From: Ignavibacteria bacterium | GTDB lineage: Bacteria > Bacteroidota > Ignavibacteria > Kapaibacteriales > Kapaibacteriaceae | Assembly: GCA_947495975.1 (NCBI GenBank) | Contig: CANMBE010000001.1 | Location: forward strand, 1-64,000 | Direction: 5' to 3' | Length of the DNA: 64,000 bases | In this document: positions 40,205 to 50,822 of the stretch, in pieces | Position numbering within the stretch: position 1 is the stretch's first letter | How the letters are laid out: every line of letters begins with the position of its first letter | Notes under the pieces: model-generated | Told to the model about the DNA's origin: nothing | The model's database searches: none | What the model saw: only the letters and a program-made list of their open reading frames with translations | Made by a program: the position numbers and the translations under genes

Positions 40205-41113
40205 ATGATAAACGATGTTGTCACAACAAGACCCCTGCCCAAACGATTGTTGGGATTTTTTGCTGTGCTGCTTGCAGCAACTGCTGCATTTGCAGTAATC
40301 GGGCTCATTCTTGGAATGGTTGGCACATTTGTTTTTAACGGTGGTGGTGGCATTACCTGGACGTTCCTGTCAGAGTTCCCACGCAATAGCAATACGGAAG
40401 GTGGCATTTGGCCTGCGCTAGCTGGAACTACCTTCCTTGTCTTGTTGATGACAATCCTTGGTGTGCCGATTGGTACAGCCACAGCTATCTACCTTTCTGA
40501 ATTTGCAAAGCAGGATTCGTGGTTTGCCCGAAGTGTACGATTTGCAGTGAACACTCTTGCAGGCGTGCCTTCCATAGTGTTTGGACTTTTTGGTGTAGGC
40601 TTCTTTGTTCAATTCATGGGAACAGGCATTGACGGTTTTCTTGGAACGTCCTCTTTTGGTGATGGATCGTTACTTTGGGCTTCGGCAACGCTTGCGGTGC
40701 TCACTCTTCCAGTTGTCATTGTTGCAGTAGAAGAATCATTTCGTGCCGTACCAAAGGATCTTCGCGAAGCTTCGCTTGCGTTAGGTGCTACACGGTGGCA
40801 GACAATTGTAAAAGTGGTGCTTCCAAACTCGCTCACAGGTATACTTACTGGGTCGATCTTAGCCGTTGGACGTGGTGCCGGAGAGGTTGCAGCCATCATC
40901 TTTGTGGGTGTAACGTATTCGTCGGAATCACTGCCGTCAGCAGTAACAGAAAAATTCATGCACCTTGGTTATCACCTGTTTGTACTCTCAACACAATCAC
41001 CTGACGTTGACAAAACACTTCCACTTCAATTTGCAACAACACTTGTCCTGCTTGGACTAACCTTTCTCTTGAACCTCACTGCTATCCTCATCCGTTCGCG
41101 CCTTCGCAAGTGA
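40205..41113 (+). CDS. pstA: phosphate ABC transporter permease PstA
   Basis: 'GIWPALAGTTFLVLLMTILGVPIGTATAIYLSEFA', 'EASLALGATRWQTIVKVVLPNSLTGILTG'. Confidence 0.95.
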   Translation: MINDVVTTRPLPKRLLGFFAVLLAATAAFAVIGLILGMVGTFVFNGGGGITWTFLSEFPRNSNTEGGIWPALAGTTFLVLLMTILGVPIGTATAIYLSEFAKQDSWFARSVRFAVNTLAGVPSIVFGLFGVGFFVQFMGTGIDGFLGTSSFGDGSLLWASATLAVLTLPVVIVAVEESFRAVPKDLREASLALGATRWQTIVKVVLPNSLTGILTGSILAVGRGAGEVAAIIFVGVTYSSESLPSAVTEKFMHLGYHLFVLSTQSPDVDKTLPLQFATTLVLLGLTFLLNLTAILIRSRLRK

Positions 41114-41131
41114 TGAGAAGCCCCTTATAAA

Positions 41132-41899
41132 ATGGCCAAGGAATACCCCGTCAAAATCGAAGCGCACGACTTCAACTTCTACTACGGTGTGAAGCAGGCG
41201 CTCTATAACATTACACTTAGCATCCCTGAGCGTCGTGTAACTGCATTCATCGGTCCATCTGGTTGTGGGAAGTCTACCTTCCTGCGCTCAATAAACCGAA
41301 TGAATGATCTCATTGATGGAACACGCGTTGATGGGCATATGGTTGTTGACGGAACGGATGTCTACGACAAAGAGGTTGACGTTGTTAGGCTTCGCAGGCG
41401 TATCGGAATGGTGTTTCAAAAATCTATTCCGTTCCCAAAGTCAATCTTTGAGAACATCACCTATGGCCTTACCCTCAACGAAAAACTTTCAAAATCAGCA
41501 CTCGAAGAAGTTGTAGAATCAAGCCTCAGAAAATCTGCGTTGTGGGAAGAAGTGAAGGACCGACTTCATCATTCAGCGCTTGGACTTTCAGGCGGACAGC
41601 AGCAACGTCTGTGCATTGCGCGGGCTGTTGCTATCAACCCTGATATATTGCTCATGGATGAACCATGTTCTGCTCTTGATCCAATCTCTACTGGGAAGGT
41701 AGAGGAACTCATAGCAGAGCTAAAAGACACGTACACAATTGTGCTTGTAACGCATAACATGCAGCAGGCTGGACGTGTATCGGACCAGACAGGATTTTTC
41801 TTGATGGGCTCACTCATTGAGTTTGATCGAACAAGAACCATCTTTACCAGTCCATCAAAAAAAGAAACTGAAGATTACATTACCGGACGTTTTGGATAG
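41132..41899 (+). CDS. pstB: phosphate ABC transporter ATP-binding protein
   Basis: Walker A '[19 protein letters not shown]', signature '[14 protein letters not shown]', '[15 protein letters not shown]'. Confidence 0.98.
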   Translation: MAKEYPVKIEAHDFNFYYGVKQALYNITLSIPERRVTAFIGPSGCGKSTFLRSINRMNDLIDGTRVDGHMVVDGTDVYDKEVDVVRLRRRIGMVFQKSIPFPKSIFENITYGLTLNEKLSKSALEEVVESSLRKSALWEEVKDRLHHSALGLSGGQQQRLCIARAVAINPDILLMDEPCSALDPISTGKVEELIAELKDTYTIVLVTHNMQQAGRVSDQTGFFLMGSLIEFDRTRTIFTSPSKKETEDYITGRFG

Positions 41900-41902
41900 A
41901 CC

Positions 41903-42598
41903 ATGAACCGCCCTTTTGAAGACGATCTCGACAAACTTCGCACGCGCCTTATTCGCATGGGTTCACTTGTTGAAGAACAAGTAGAATTTGCACTTCGCGC
42001 GCTGCGCGAAGGCAACCAAGAACTTGCACGCATCGTTGTTGAGCGAGATGATAAAGTAGACAAGCTCGATCTAAAGATCGACAAGCAATGTCAACGCATT
42101 TTTGCGCTCAACCAACCCGTTGCATCAGACCTGCGCCTTCTTTTGGCTGCACTTAAAATCAACAATGAGCTAGAGCGCATTGGTGACATGGCAACAAATG
42201 TTGCATCTGTCGTAATCGTAACGCCAAACGCAGTGCAGTTAGCGAATCAGATTGACCTGCATCGCATTGCAAGCGCTGCATACATGATGTTGAAGAGTAG
42301 CCTTGATGCCTTCATCAACAACGATCCCGATCTTGCCGCACATATCCTGCCTTCTGACAATACCGTAGACCAGTTGTACGAGATCCTGCGTGTTGATCTC
42401 ATTGAGGTCATGAAGGAAGACTCCCTCCTTGTTGAAGATGGTGCTGCTCTGCTCCTAGCTCTCTATGATCTGGAGCGTATGGCAGACCACGCTACGAATA
42501 TTGCAGAGAACGTGATATTCCTGACGCAGGCAAAACTTGTACGCCATCGCAGCGTTAATGAGGAGGGTATAGACCTCTTGGGAGATCTTAGCGAATGA
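41903..42598 (+). CDS. phoU: phosphate signalling complex protein PhoU
   Basis: 'FALNQPVASDLRLLLAALKINNELERIGDMATNVA', 'LERMADHATNIAENV'. Confidence 0.96.
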   Translation: MNRPFEDDLDKLRTRLIRMGSLVEEQVEFALRALREGNQELARIVVERDDKVDKLDLKIDKQCQRIFALNQPVASDLRLLLAALKINNELERIGDMATNVASVVIVTPNAVQLANQIDLHRIASAAYMMLKSSLDAFINNDPDLAAHILPSDNTVDQLYEILRVDLIEVMKEDSLLVEDGAALLLALYDLERMADHATNIAENVIFLTQAKLVRHRSVNEEGIDLLGDLSE

Positions 42599-42625
42599 GC
42601 TGGCTGTAATCTCGTATTTTCCCAC

Positions 42626-43495
42626 ATGGAAACACGCGGTATCATCCTTGCAGGTGGCAGCGGGACACGGCTCTACCCCCTAACGGCAGCATTCTCTAAG
42701 CAGCTGCAGCCAGTTTATGACAAGCCCATGATTTTTTATCCCCTGTCCACTCTCATGATGGCAGGGATACGAGACGTGCTCATTATTTCTACACCAACTG
42801 ATACGCCTGTCTTTAAAAAGTTGTTGGGTGATGGCCAGCGCTATGGCATCACCATCTCATATGCCGTGCAAGATGAGCCCCGTGGCATTGCTGATGCATT
42901 TAGAGTTGCCAAAGATTTCATAGGGGGCTCACCGGTCTGCTTGATCTTGGGTGACAACATTTTTTACGGTAAGCTCAACTTTCTGCGAGACGCTATCAAG
43001 GCCAATACTGGCGCAACAATATTTGGCTATCAGGTACAAGATCCTCAGCGGTATGGGGTAGTAGAAATTGATGCACAAGGCAATGTTGTTTCGATTGAAG
43101 AGAAACCAACCTCGCCACGTTCTAGCCTGGCCATACCCGGACTTTACATTTACAATAGTGAAGTAGTTGAAATAGCCGCCTCGCTTGCACCAGGCGCGCG
43201 TGGTGAGTTAGAGATTACCGATGTACACCGAGTATATCATGAGCGCAGGACTCTAGAGGTGCAGATGTTAGGACGTGGCATTGCGTGGTTGGACACTGGT
43301 ACGCCAGAGAGTTTGCTTGATGCCAGCACCTTCATTCATGCGATTGAAAAACGTCAAGGCCTTAAGATTGGTTGCCTCGAAGAAGTTGCGCTGCACCAAG
43401 GGTTTTTAACGTCTGACGAGTATCGCGCCAGTGTTGCGTTACTTCCTTCATCGAGTTATAAGAACTATTGCGAGTCGCTGTATGAAGAGCGATGA
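42626..43495 (+). CDS. rfbA: glucose-1-phosphate thymidylyltransferase
   Basis: 'GIILAGGSGTRLYPLTAAFSKQLQPVYDKPMIFYPLSTLM'. Confidence 0.97.
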   Translation: METRGIILAGGSGTRLYPLTAAFSKQLQPVYDKPMIFYPLSTLMMAGIRDVLIISTPTDTPVFKKLLGDGQRYGITISYAVQDEPRGIADAFRVAKDFIGGSPVCLILGDNIFYGKLNFLRDAIKANTGATIFGYQVQDPQRYGVVEIDAQGNVVSIEEKPTSPRSSLAIPGLYIYNSEVVEIAASLAPGARGELEITDVHRVYHERRTLEVQMLGRGIAWLDTGTPESLLDASTFIHAIEKRQGLKIGCLEEVALHQGFLTSDEYRASVALLPSSSYKNYCESLYEER

Positions 43496-44733
43496 TGCCT
43501 ACAATTTCTAAACAGAGATTGCCCCGTTTGAATCGGAAGAACGCATCTGACTTCTTCAATCATTCAACGTCCACCGGAATCGTTATTCTCGTCTTTACAG
43601 CCTTTGCGCTGATATGGGCAAATTCTCCGTTGCTCTCCTATTACGAGTTGTTCCTTCATTATCCGATTGCATTCAGATTCTCAAACGTAGATATCGCATG
43701 TACATTCGAACACGTTGTGAACGATGGGCTGATGGTGCTCTTCTTTCTGATTGTAGGATTGGAGATCAAGCGAGAAGTACTTTTAGGTGAATTGTCAACG
43801 ATAAAAAAAGCACTTCTACCCTTGATCGCCGCAGTGATGGGCGTTATTGGTCCTGCCTTGATTTTTATCTCTTTTACTGCCGGCACATCATCAGCGCGAG
43901 GATGGGGAGTACCCGTTGCAACAGACATTGCTTTTGCTTTGGGTGTACTTGCTTTGTTAGGAAACCGGATTCCATCCGGGCTTCGGGTTTTTCTTGCAGC
44001 GCTGGCGATCGTGGATGATCTCATTGCAGTGCTCATTATTGCCGTCTCCTATTCTGCTGGGTTGAATGCATTGATGCTAGTAGCAGCTGGTATATGCACG
44101 TTGATTTTGATTGTTGGCAACAGACGACGCATTACCTCAATCTGGTTCTATTCTGTACTCGGCATTGCCCTTTGGGTTCTGATTCTCTGTAGCGGCATTC
44201 ATGCAACCATTGCAGGCGTCATACTTGCTATGTGCATTCCTGCAAAAAGCTACAGTAGCGAATCCTCCGCAGTGAATGCAGCAGAGATCACATCTCCATT
44301 ACATCGCATTGAGCACGGACTTGGAGTCTATGTTTCATTTTGCATCATACCGCTGTTTGCACTCGTGAATGCAGGAGTTACGATAAATCCAAACTTGATA
44401 GCGTCCTTAGCATCCCCAGTCTCGCTTGGAATAATTCTTGGGCTCTTCGTAGGAAAACAAATCGGCATCACTGCAGCTGTTTGGGTGTCTGTAAAAATCG
44501 GTTTTGCAAAATTGCCTGCCGGCGTATCTATGAGACATATGTATGGTATGTCCTTGTTGTGCGGAATCGGTTTTACCATGGCACTCTTTGTTGGACATCT
44601 AGCATTTGCTGATCCACATGACCTAGCAGTGGTCAAGCTGAGTGTAATCTTTGGATCTGTAATCAGCGCCGTAGCGGGTACAGCAGTTTTGCGCTCAGCA
44701 CCTACACCGCATCATCTAGCGCCCAAGTTCTAA
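43492..44733 (+). CDS. nhaA: Na+/H+ antiporter NhaA
   Basis: 'VNDGLMVLFFLIVGLEIKREVLLGEL', 'GWGVPVATDIAFALGVLALLG', 'LAIVDDLIAVLIIA'. Confidence 0.97.
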   Translation: MMPTISKQRLPRLNRKNASDFFNHSTSTGIVILVFTAFALIWANSPLLSYYELFLHYPIAFRFSNVDIACTFEHVVNDGLMVLFFLIVGLEIKREVLLGELSTIKKALLPLIAAVMGVIGPALIFISFTAGTSSARGWGVPVATDIAFALGVLALLGNRIPSGLRVFLAALAIVDDLIAVLIIAVSYSAGLNALMLVAAGICTLILIVGNRRRITSIWFYSVLGIALWVLILCSGIHATIAGVILAMCIPAKSYSSESSAVNAAEITSPLHRIEHGLGVYVSFCIIPLFALVNAGVTINPNLIASLASPVSLGIILGLFVGKQIGITAAVWVSVKIGFAKLPAGVSMRHMYGMSLLCGIGFTMALFVGHLAFADPHDLAVVKLSVIFGSVISAVAGTAVLRSAPTPHHLAPKF

Positions 44734-45072
44734 CCGCTGTTGAGCGGTTAGCCCCTTAACAACGAGTTCATATGACATGTCGATACAGTCGCGGATGAGA
44801 GAATCCGGGACTGATCCCGTGCAGTGCACGCTCACCCAATGCCTTGGATTGAGATACGGCCCACTCTTTATGTCTTCGAACTGCTCGCGGAGATCCACGA
44901 GTCTATCTGGGTAACCTTTGATTGCAAACTGGCACTCAACAGAATCGAGAGGAATGAAGACAAATATCTTCGCCTTTACCTTCATCGTGAGCGTGCCTGG
45001 TCCAAAAGGCAGGTCCTCGTACGCGCCTACTTTCGTGAGGCAATAATCACGGATTTCATCGAGGTACATCAC
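44716..45072 (-). CDS. MmcQ/YjbR family protein
   Basis: '[38 protein letters not shown]...[10 protein letters not shown]'. Confidence 0.9.
   Translation of the reverse strand: MMYLDEIRDYCLTKVGAYEDLPFGPGTLTMKVKAKIFVFIPLDSVECQFAIKGYPDRLVDLREQFEDIKSGPYLNPRHWVSVHCTGSVPDSLIRDCIDMSYELVVKGLTAQQRLELGR
44730..44751. terminator. perfect hairpin overlapping nhaA stop codon (convergent overlap)
   Basis: CTAACCGCT-GTTG-AGCGGTTAG, 9-bp arms and 4-nt loop; no strong T tract. Confidence 0.5.
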
Positions 45073-45422
45073 TGCTGTATGCGATACTCTTCAACAGGTA
45101 TACCACCGATGAGATGCTCTTGAATGATTCTTTCAAGCACCTTAGGTGTGCACGAATGATACCACACGTTGTCTGGGTGAACAACGGCAACCGGGCCCAT
45201 GACACAAATGCGTAGGCAGTTTGCCTTGGTGCGATACACACCATTTGGCATATCGAGATCTAGCTCTTTCAATCGCGATTTTAGAAAGTCCCATGCCTCA
45301 AGCCCCTTATCAGCGCTACAGCATTTTGGCTTTGATGGATCTGCACACAGGAAGATGTGACGCACGTGCGTGCCTATGCCGAGGTCACGCGTTTTCTCAT
45401 TCAGTTTGTCCTGCGGTTTCAT
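45069..45422 (-). CDS. (2Fe-2S) ferredoxin-like domain protein
   Basis: '[18 protein letters not shown]', '[40 protein letters not shown]'. Confidence 0.88.
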   Translation of the reverse strand: MKPQDKLNEKTRDLGIGTHVRHIFLCADPSKPKCCSADKGLEAWDFLKSRLKELDLDMPNGVYRTKANCLRICVMGPVAVVHPDNVWYHSCTPKVLERIIQEHLIGGIPVEEYRIQQ

Positions 45423-45994
45423 TACTTCTTTGTCTTCGTCTTGGACTTAGCAGTTGTTTCTACAACAAGTCCCGCAGCAAATGTGAGAAGCGTCTCTTTT
45501 ACTTCATTGAAAAGATCGCGATGACAGATACCGAGTGCCATGCAAACACCCTTCACACCCGAGTATACATAACCGATGTAGCGGATGGGAGCCTGCGGAG
45601 TTGGCCTTTCAATCGTGACTTCCATCATGGCAACACCATTCACAGTTGCACTGCGGCGATCTATGTACTTGGTATCAGGTGCATCGTCTTTCATCCCGCT
45701 AAGAAAGCTCTCCAAGAATTCATCCATTGGTACAAACTCCTTAAAGGAGAGAACCATTCCGCGCATGTTTCCATCTACGTGTTCAAACTGTTGATCGATT
45801 GAAGGGTTTGGCATGGAGTCTTCCAATACCTTCCAAAGCGAATTCTCATTAAAGAACTTGGCATTCTTTAATGGATATGTCTCTGAGGCAGTTTTTGATT
45901 TTACCACGTTGTTGCCTGCACCAATGCCAGCAAACAGCATGGAGCTGAATGATGTTAAAACTAGAATGGTGATAACGCAAATGGAACGAATCAT
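45422..45994 (-). CDS. hypothetical secreted protein with basic C-terminal tail
   Basis: Signal peptide '[22 protein letters not shown]'; tail '[11 protein letters not shown]'; coding continuity. Confidence 0.65.
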   Translation of the reverse strand: MIRSICVITILVLTSFSSMLFAGIGAGNNVVKSKTASETYPLKNAKFFNENSLWKVLEDSMPNPSIDQQFEHVDGNMRGMVLSFKEFVPMDEFLESFLSGMKDDAPDTKYIDRRSATVNGVAMMEVTIERPTPQAPIRYIGYVYSGVKGVCMALGICHRDLFNEVKETLLTFAAGLVVETTAKSKTKTKK

Positions 45995-46001
45995 GAGTTT
46001 C

Positions 46002-46388
46002 TCAGATTGAGCGGCCGGAACGAATAAGTAGTCGAAGTGTCAACGTTACATGAATCAGACAAAGCACTGCGGTTGAACCAATCACAAAAATATCTCCAGA
46101 ACGGTCAACTTCGCTCCCCGTAAGTAAACGAATGAGTTTCGGCAGGGCAGATGCCGTAAAGATCATCGTAACAGTGCTTACAGCAAGGGCAGTTCCAAGC
46201 AGCGTGCCGACAGTTTTTGTTGCCATGAGTCTCCTACCCATGAGTGCGAGGCAGATTCCAACACACGTTGGCACAAGACATGAGAGTGACATTGTAAGTG
46301 CAAAGCCACCTGCACCGAGGAGTAGAAGTAAGAGACCGATTACTGCCGAGCTCATCCTATTGCTCCTTTCACTCTGAGGGCAATTCAA
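46002..46388 (-). CDS. hypothetical small membrane protein
   Basis: 128 aa with several hydrophobic segments; compact spacing with the downstream gene. Confidence 0.55.
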   Translation of the reverse strand: MNCPQSERSNRMSSAVIGLLLLLLGAGGFALTMSLSCLVPTCVGICLALMGRRLMATKTVGTLLGTALAVSTVTMIFTASALPKLIRLLTGSEVDRSGDIFVIGSTAVLCLIHVTLTLRLLIRSGRSI

Positions 46389-46408
46389 TCAATGAACGGA
46401 TCAACTCA

Positions 46409-48352
46409 TCAACCCAATAGCTCATCAACCTGGGCCCCTGGTACATTCAACCGTACGAACATCTCCTTGATCTCGCTGATCTTCATCATACCCTTATCGC
46501 CTTGGCCGTGGATTCGCACTGCGGCAGAATCGTTTTCGATTTCCTTGCTACCGATTACGAGTGCAAATGGTACTTTTTTCTGCTCACTCTCGGCAACCTT
46601 GCGGTTGATCTTTTCGTTGCGTAGATCGCAGTTTACGCGAAGCCCCATTCGTTCAAATTCTGCTGTAAGATCTTGTGCAAATGGTTGATGAGCGTCAGCA
46701 ATTGGCAGTATGCTTACCTGAACTGGTGCAATCCAGAATGGGAAATTACCGGCATAATGTTCGATAAGAATAGAAATAAAGCGCTCCATTGAGCCGAATG
46801 GGGCTCTATGGATAATGATTGGGCGGTGCTTGGTGTTATCGCCTCCAACATATTCAAGGTCAAAGCGCTCAGGCATAACATAGTCTACCTGCACTGTGCC
46901 AAGCTGCCACTTGCGACCAATTGCGTCGCGAACAATGAAATCGATCTTAGGTCCATAAAACGCAGCTTCGCCTTCGCCGATAAAGTAGTCGAGATTCATT
47001 TCATCGGCCACAGCTTTGATCTCTGCTTGTGCACGTTCCCAGTGTTCAAGATCACCACCATATTTTGCTTCGTTGTCATCGCGGAACGACAGCCGAGTGC
47101 TTACTTCCATTCCAAACGTCTGAAACACGGTCTGCGTGAGTTCAACAACATTCTTGATCTCGTCCTTCAATTGATCGTCCGTGCAATAGATGTGTGCATC
47201 ATCTTGAGTAAAGCCACGCACGCGAGAGAGTCCGCTAAGTTCACCGGATTGTTCGTAACGGTATACGGTGCCAAACTCTGAGAGTCGCAGTGGCAGATCG
47301 CGATAGGATCGTGGTTTAGATGAGTATATCTGATGGTGATGCGGACAGTTCATGGGCTTCAGCAGATACTGTTCGCCTTCAACAGTGATAGGATCAAACT
47401 GAGAGTCTGCGTAATACGGATAGTGCCCTGATGTCTTATACAATTCCAAGTTACCAATGTGCGGCGTGATCACTTCTTGATAGCCACGCTTCACTTGCTC
47501 ATCACGAAGAAACGCTTCGAGTCTACGACGCAAAATGGTTCCATTCGGGAGCCAGATTGGTAAGCCCCCTCCCACCAACGGAGTGATCATGTAGATTTCG
47601 AGTTCCTTGCCCAGTTTACGGTGGTCTCGGCGTTCTGCTTCTTCTCTCTGTGTTAGATATTCTTCGAGCTGTGCTTTCTTTGGAAACGCAATACCATAGA
47701 TGCGTGTGAGCATTTTGCGCGATACATCGCCACGCCAATACGCACCTGCTACAGAAAGCAGTTTTGGATACTTGATGAGGCCGGTTGATGGAACGTGTGT
47801 ACCTCTGCAGAGATCTGTGAAGCTGCCTTGACGATAGAAGGTTATCTCGCTGTCTTTGAGGCCGTCAAGGAGCTCAAGCTTGTACTCATCACCCTTCTCT
47901 TTGAAATATGCAACAGCGTCATCCCACGTCATCTCTACACGCTCAAATGGGACATCGCGCTTGATGAGTTCTTGCATTTTTGCTTCGATACGAGGAAGAT
48001 CATCGAGGCTGAGTTTTGCATCACCCGGTAAATCAACATCGTAATAGAATCCTGCTTCAATTGGAGGTCCAATTCCGAATTTTACGCCTGGGTAGAGACT
48101 CTCCAACGCTTCAGCCATAAGGTGAGCAGTTGAGTGCCAGAATATCGTCTTGCCTTCGTCATTATCGAACGTAACGATACGTATCGTAGCATCAGCCGTT
48201 ATAGGACGAGACAAGTCATAAGGGGCGTTGTTAACGTAGATGCCAACAGCCACGCGCGCCAGACCATCAGAGATACTTTTTGCGATTTCCATGCCGCTTG
48301 CACCCACAGGGTACTGCCGCACATCGCCATTTGGAAGTGTAATGTTGACCAT
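46409..48352 (-). CDS. thrS: threonyl-tRNA synthetase
   Basis: TGS + 'FWHSTAHLMAEAL', 'MNCPHHHQIYSSKPRSYRDLPLRLSEFGTVYRYEQSGELSGLSRVRGFTQDDAHIY'. Confidence 0.98.
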   Translation of the reverse strand: MVNITLPNGDVRQYPVGASGMEIAKSISDGLARVAVGIYVNNAPYDLSRPITADATIRIVTFDNDEGKTIFWHSTAHLMAEALESLYPGVKFGIGPPIEAGFYYDVDLPGDAKLSLDDLPRIEAKMQELIKRDVPFERVEMTWDDAVAYFKEKGDEYKLELLDGLKDSEITFYRQGSFTDLCRGTHVPSTGLIKYPKLLSVAGAYWRGDVSRKMLTRIYGIAFPKKAQLEEYLTQREEAERRDHRKLGKELEIYMITPLVGGGLPIWLPNGTILRRRLEAFLRDEQVKRGYQEVITPHIGNLELYKTSGHYPYYADSQFDPITVEGEQYLLKPMNCPHHHQIYSSKPRSYRDLPLRLSEFGTVYRYEQSGELSGLSRVRGFTQDDAHIYCTDDQLKDEIKNVVELTQTVFQTFGMEVSTRLSFRDDNEAKYGGDLEHWERAQAEIKAVADEMNLDYFIGEGEAAFYGPKIDFIVRDAIGRKWQLGTVQVDYVMPERFDLEYVGGDNTKHRPIIIHRAPFGSMERFISILIEHYAGNFPFWIAPVQVSILPIADAHQPFAQDLTAEFERMGLRVNCDLRNEKINRKVAESEQKKVPFALVIGSKEIENDSAAVRIHGQGDKGMMKISEIKEMFVRLNVPGAQVDELLG

Positions 48353-48400
48353 GAGACAAAGTTACGGAGATACGGAGGTATGGAGGTAGCTACAACCTAT

Positions 48401-49597
48401 TTAACTACGCTCTGGATACTGTATTCTTGATCCCTCATACAGTTCAAACTCTAGGAGTCTGCATTCGAGATCGGCGCTCCAAAAGGGCAATCGTCTTTTT
48501 GATCGTAGGCCGATTTCTTTTGCGAGAGCAAAATTTCCTGTAAAGACATAGCCTGTATATCCGCGAAACTTCTGCTTATACAAATCGCCGATTTCGCGAT
48601 ACGTTGTTCGCAATGTTCGTTCGTCACCAATGCGGATTCCAAACTCTGGATTCATTATCACAACAGGTGTATGATCAGTGTCTGCTTGCACCGCAAAATC
48701 TGGTGGCAAGACTTCTTTGAAGTCACAGATGCTAAATGACAATGCCACCCCTGCCCGTTTTGCATTATCGCGTGCTTGACGTATAACACGATCGTCATTA
48801 TCAGAACAATGTATCTCGAGTTTTGATTTTGTATCAGCTTGCTCAATGGCTTCTCTACGCATCGTCTGCCATACGCGCGGGTCAATCGGTAGCAAATGCA
48901 TGAAACCAAAGTTCTCGCGCATAGACCCTGGTGGAATCTTGCGGCCAATCAATGCTGCCTCAATTCCAAGTGTACCACTGCCACACATTGGATTGATAAA
49001 TGGCAAGTGCGGTGCCCATTTGGTTGAGAGAACAACAGCCGCTGCAAGTGACTCTCGCATTGGTGCCTTGGCAGGATTTACTCTGTAGCCTCTGTCTGAA
49101 AGAGGCGCACCAGATGTATCAGCATACACCATCAGCGTATCTGCATGCCAATAGAGGAACACAACTGACCGTGAGGTATCTGGTCCGGAATCTGGACGTA
49201 TTCCTCGCACGGTTCGAATGCGATCAACAACGGCATCCTTACAGCGCATGTTTGCAAACATAACGTTGTCTATGCTTGGCGTGTCCACAGAACTAATAAT
49301 GCACACATATCCTTTTGCCGGTATCCACTGATCCCACGGCACGGTGTTTACAGCTTCATACATCTCATCCGATGTTGTTGCCTTCCATGAACCCAACCGG
49401 AATAGAACGCGGTGTGCAGTGCGAAGCCAAAGATTTAAACGTAAACAATCATCAAGCGTGCCTTCAATTTCTACACCTGAAGCATATTCTGCCTTTACAA
49501 CATATCCAAGAGCCTCAAGCTCTGCACGAAGCACGGGTGGTATGTCGCGCGCGCACGTGCAAAGAATAGTTGAGGTGGTAAGGGGCGATTCAGCCAT
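48401..49597 (-). CDS. THUMP-domain class I SAM-dependent RNA methyltransferase (RlmL/Trm14-like)
   Basis: 'PFINPMCGSGTLGIEAALIGRKIPPG', 'VIMNPEFGIRIGDE', N-term THUMP-like region. Confidence 0.9.
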   Translation of the reverse strand: MAESPLTTSTILCTCARDIPPVLRAELEALGYVVKAEYASGVEIEGTLDDCLRLNLWLRTAHRVLFRLGSWKATTSDEMYEAVNTVPWDQWIPAKGYVCIISSVDTPSIDNVMFANMRCKDAVVDRIRTVRGIRPDSGPDTSRSVVFLYWHADTLMVYADTSGAPLSDRGYRVNPAKAPMRESLAAAVVLSTKWAPHLPFINPMCGSGTLGIEAALIGRKIPPGSMRENFGFMHLLPIDPRVWQTMRREAIEQADTKSKLEIHCSDNDDRVIRQARDNAKRAGVALSFSICDFKEVLPPDFAVQADTDHTPVVIMNPEFGIRIGDERTLRTTYREIGDLYKQKFRGYTGYVFTGNFALAKEIGLRSKRRLPFWSADLECRLLEFELYEGSRIQYPERS

Positions 49598-50822
49598 GTG
49601 TGGTCTGGATCTTTTCCAGCTCTGTTAATTGGAAGATAGAATCAAGCGCTTCTACAAGCGCGTCTACATCTTCGCGTGTAATGAGATATGACGGAAGAAA
49701 ACGTATCACGTTTCCTGCCGTGGCATTGGCAATTATTCCTCGGTCAAGCAGTTGAGATACAAAGGGGGCAGCCTCACCTTCAACAACAATTCCTTGCATG
49801 CATCCCCTGCCGCGAACTTCGCGCACAATGTGTGCATGACTATTTTTTAGCGTTAACAAACGCCCACCAAAGTATTCTCCAATCTCTTGTACGTTCTTCA
49901 TGAGAACGGACGTTACTTCTTGAACAACAACACTACCCGCAGCGCATGCTGCAGGATTGCCGCCGTATGTTGTGCCGTGCATTCCACGCTCAAACAATTG
50001 CGCTGCTTCATTCGTTGCAAGAATTGCACCAAGAGGAAGTCCGCCGCCAACGGCCTTAGCAATCGTAACAATGTCTGGTTGAACCCCAAAACGTTCAAAT
50101 GCAAAGAAGTTTCCCGTGCGGCCCATGCCACACTGCACTTCATCAGCGATGATGAGGAAACCAAATCGCTCTTTCAATCGCCAAAGCGCTGATACAAATT
50201 CTTCTGTGGCCTCAACAATGCCCCCTTCGCCTTGAATAAACTCGAGCATCACTGCGCATGTGTTCTCATCAATGCGTGCTTCCAGCGCGTCTACGTCGTT
50301 AAAGGGTAACACGAGTGTGTTTGGCAGGAAGGGGCCCATGCCGTCCTTGTACAGCGCCTTATCCATGATGGATAGCGGGCCATAGGTGCGGCCATGAAAA
50401 CCGCCAGAGAAGCCAACGATGTCGTACCTGGACTGGGCGGTTCCAAATCGACGTGCGATTTTCATCGCCCCTTCAGTTGCTTCTGCCCCAGAGTTGCAGA
50501 AGAACACTCGCGGGTAACCTGTAGCCGCCAAGAGTTGTTCTGCGAGCTCTACTTGTGGCTCCTGGTAGAATGCATTTGAAACATGCATAAACATGCGGAT
50601 CTGTTTCTCGATTGCCGCAATGATTTTTGGGTGAGAGTGACCCAATGCGTTTACTGCAAAACCACTAAGCATGTCAAGATAGATTCGTCCGTTTACGTCA
50701 ATGATGCGCGCACCTTCAGCACGGTCTATCGCAACCGGGATTCTGCGGTACGTCTGAAAAACAACGGCATGCTCACGGTTCATGAGCATGCCACTCTTTG
50801 TGTCGGTCTGGTCAGTCTTCAT
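49590..50822 (-). CDS. class III aminotransferase (acetylornithine/ornithine aminotransferase-like)
   Basis: 'FFCNSGAEATEGAMKIAR', 'LIIADEVQCGMGRTGNFFAFERFGVQPDIVTIAKAVGGGLPLGA'. Confidence 0.93.
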   Translation of the reverse strand: MKTDQTDTKSGMLMNREHAVVFQTYRRIPVAIDRAEGARIIDVNGRIYLDMLSGFAVNALGHSHPKIIAAIEKQIRMFMHVSNAFYQEPQVELAEQLLAATGYPRVFFCNSGAEATEGAMKIARRFGTAQSRYDIVGFSGGFHGRTYGPLSIMDKALYKDGMGPFLPNTLVLPFNDVDALEARIDENTCAVMLEFIQGEGGIVEATEEFVSALWRLKERFGFLIIADEVQCGMGRTGNFFAFERFGVQPDIVTIAKAVGGGLPLGAILATNEAAQLFERGMHGTTYGGNPAACAAGSVVVQEVTSVLMKNVQEIGEYFGGRLLTLKNSHAHIVREVRGRGCMQGIVVEGEAAPFVSQLLDRGIIANATAGNVIRFLPSYLITREDVDALVEALDSIFQLTELEKIQTTHG

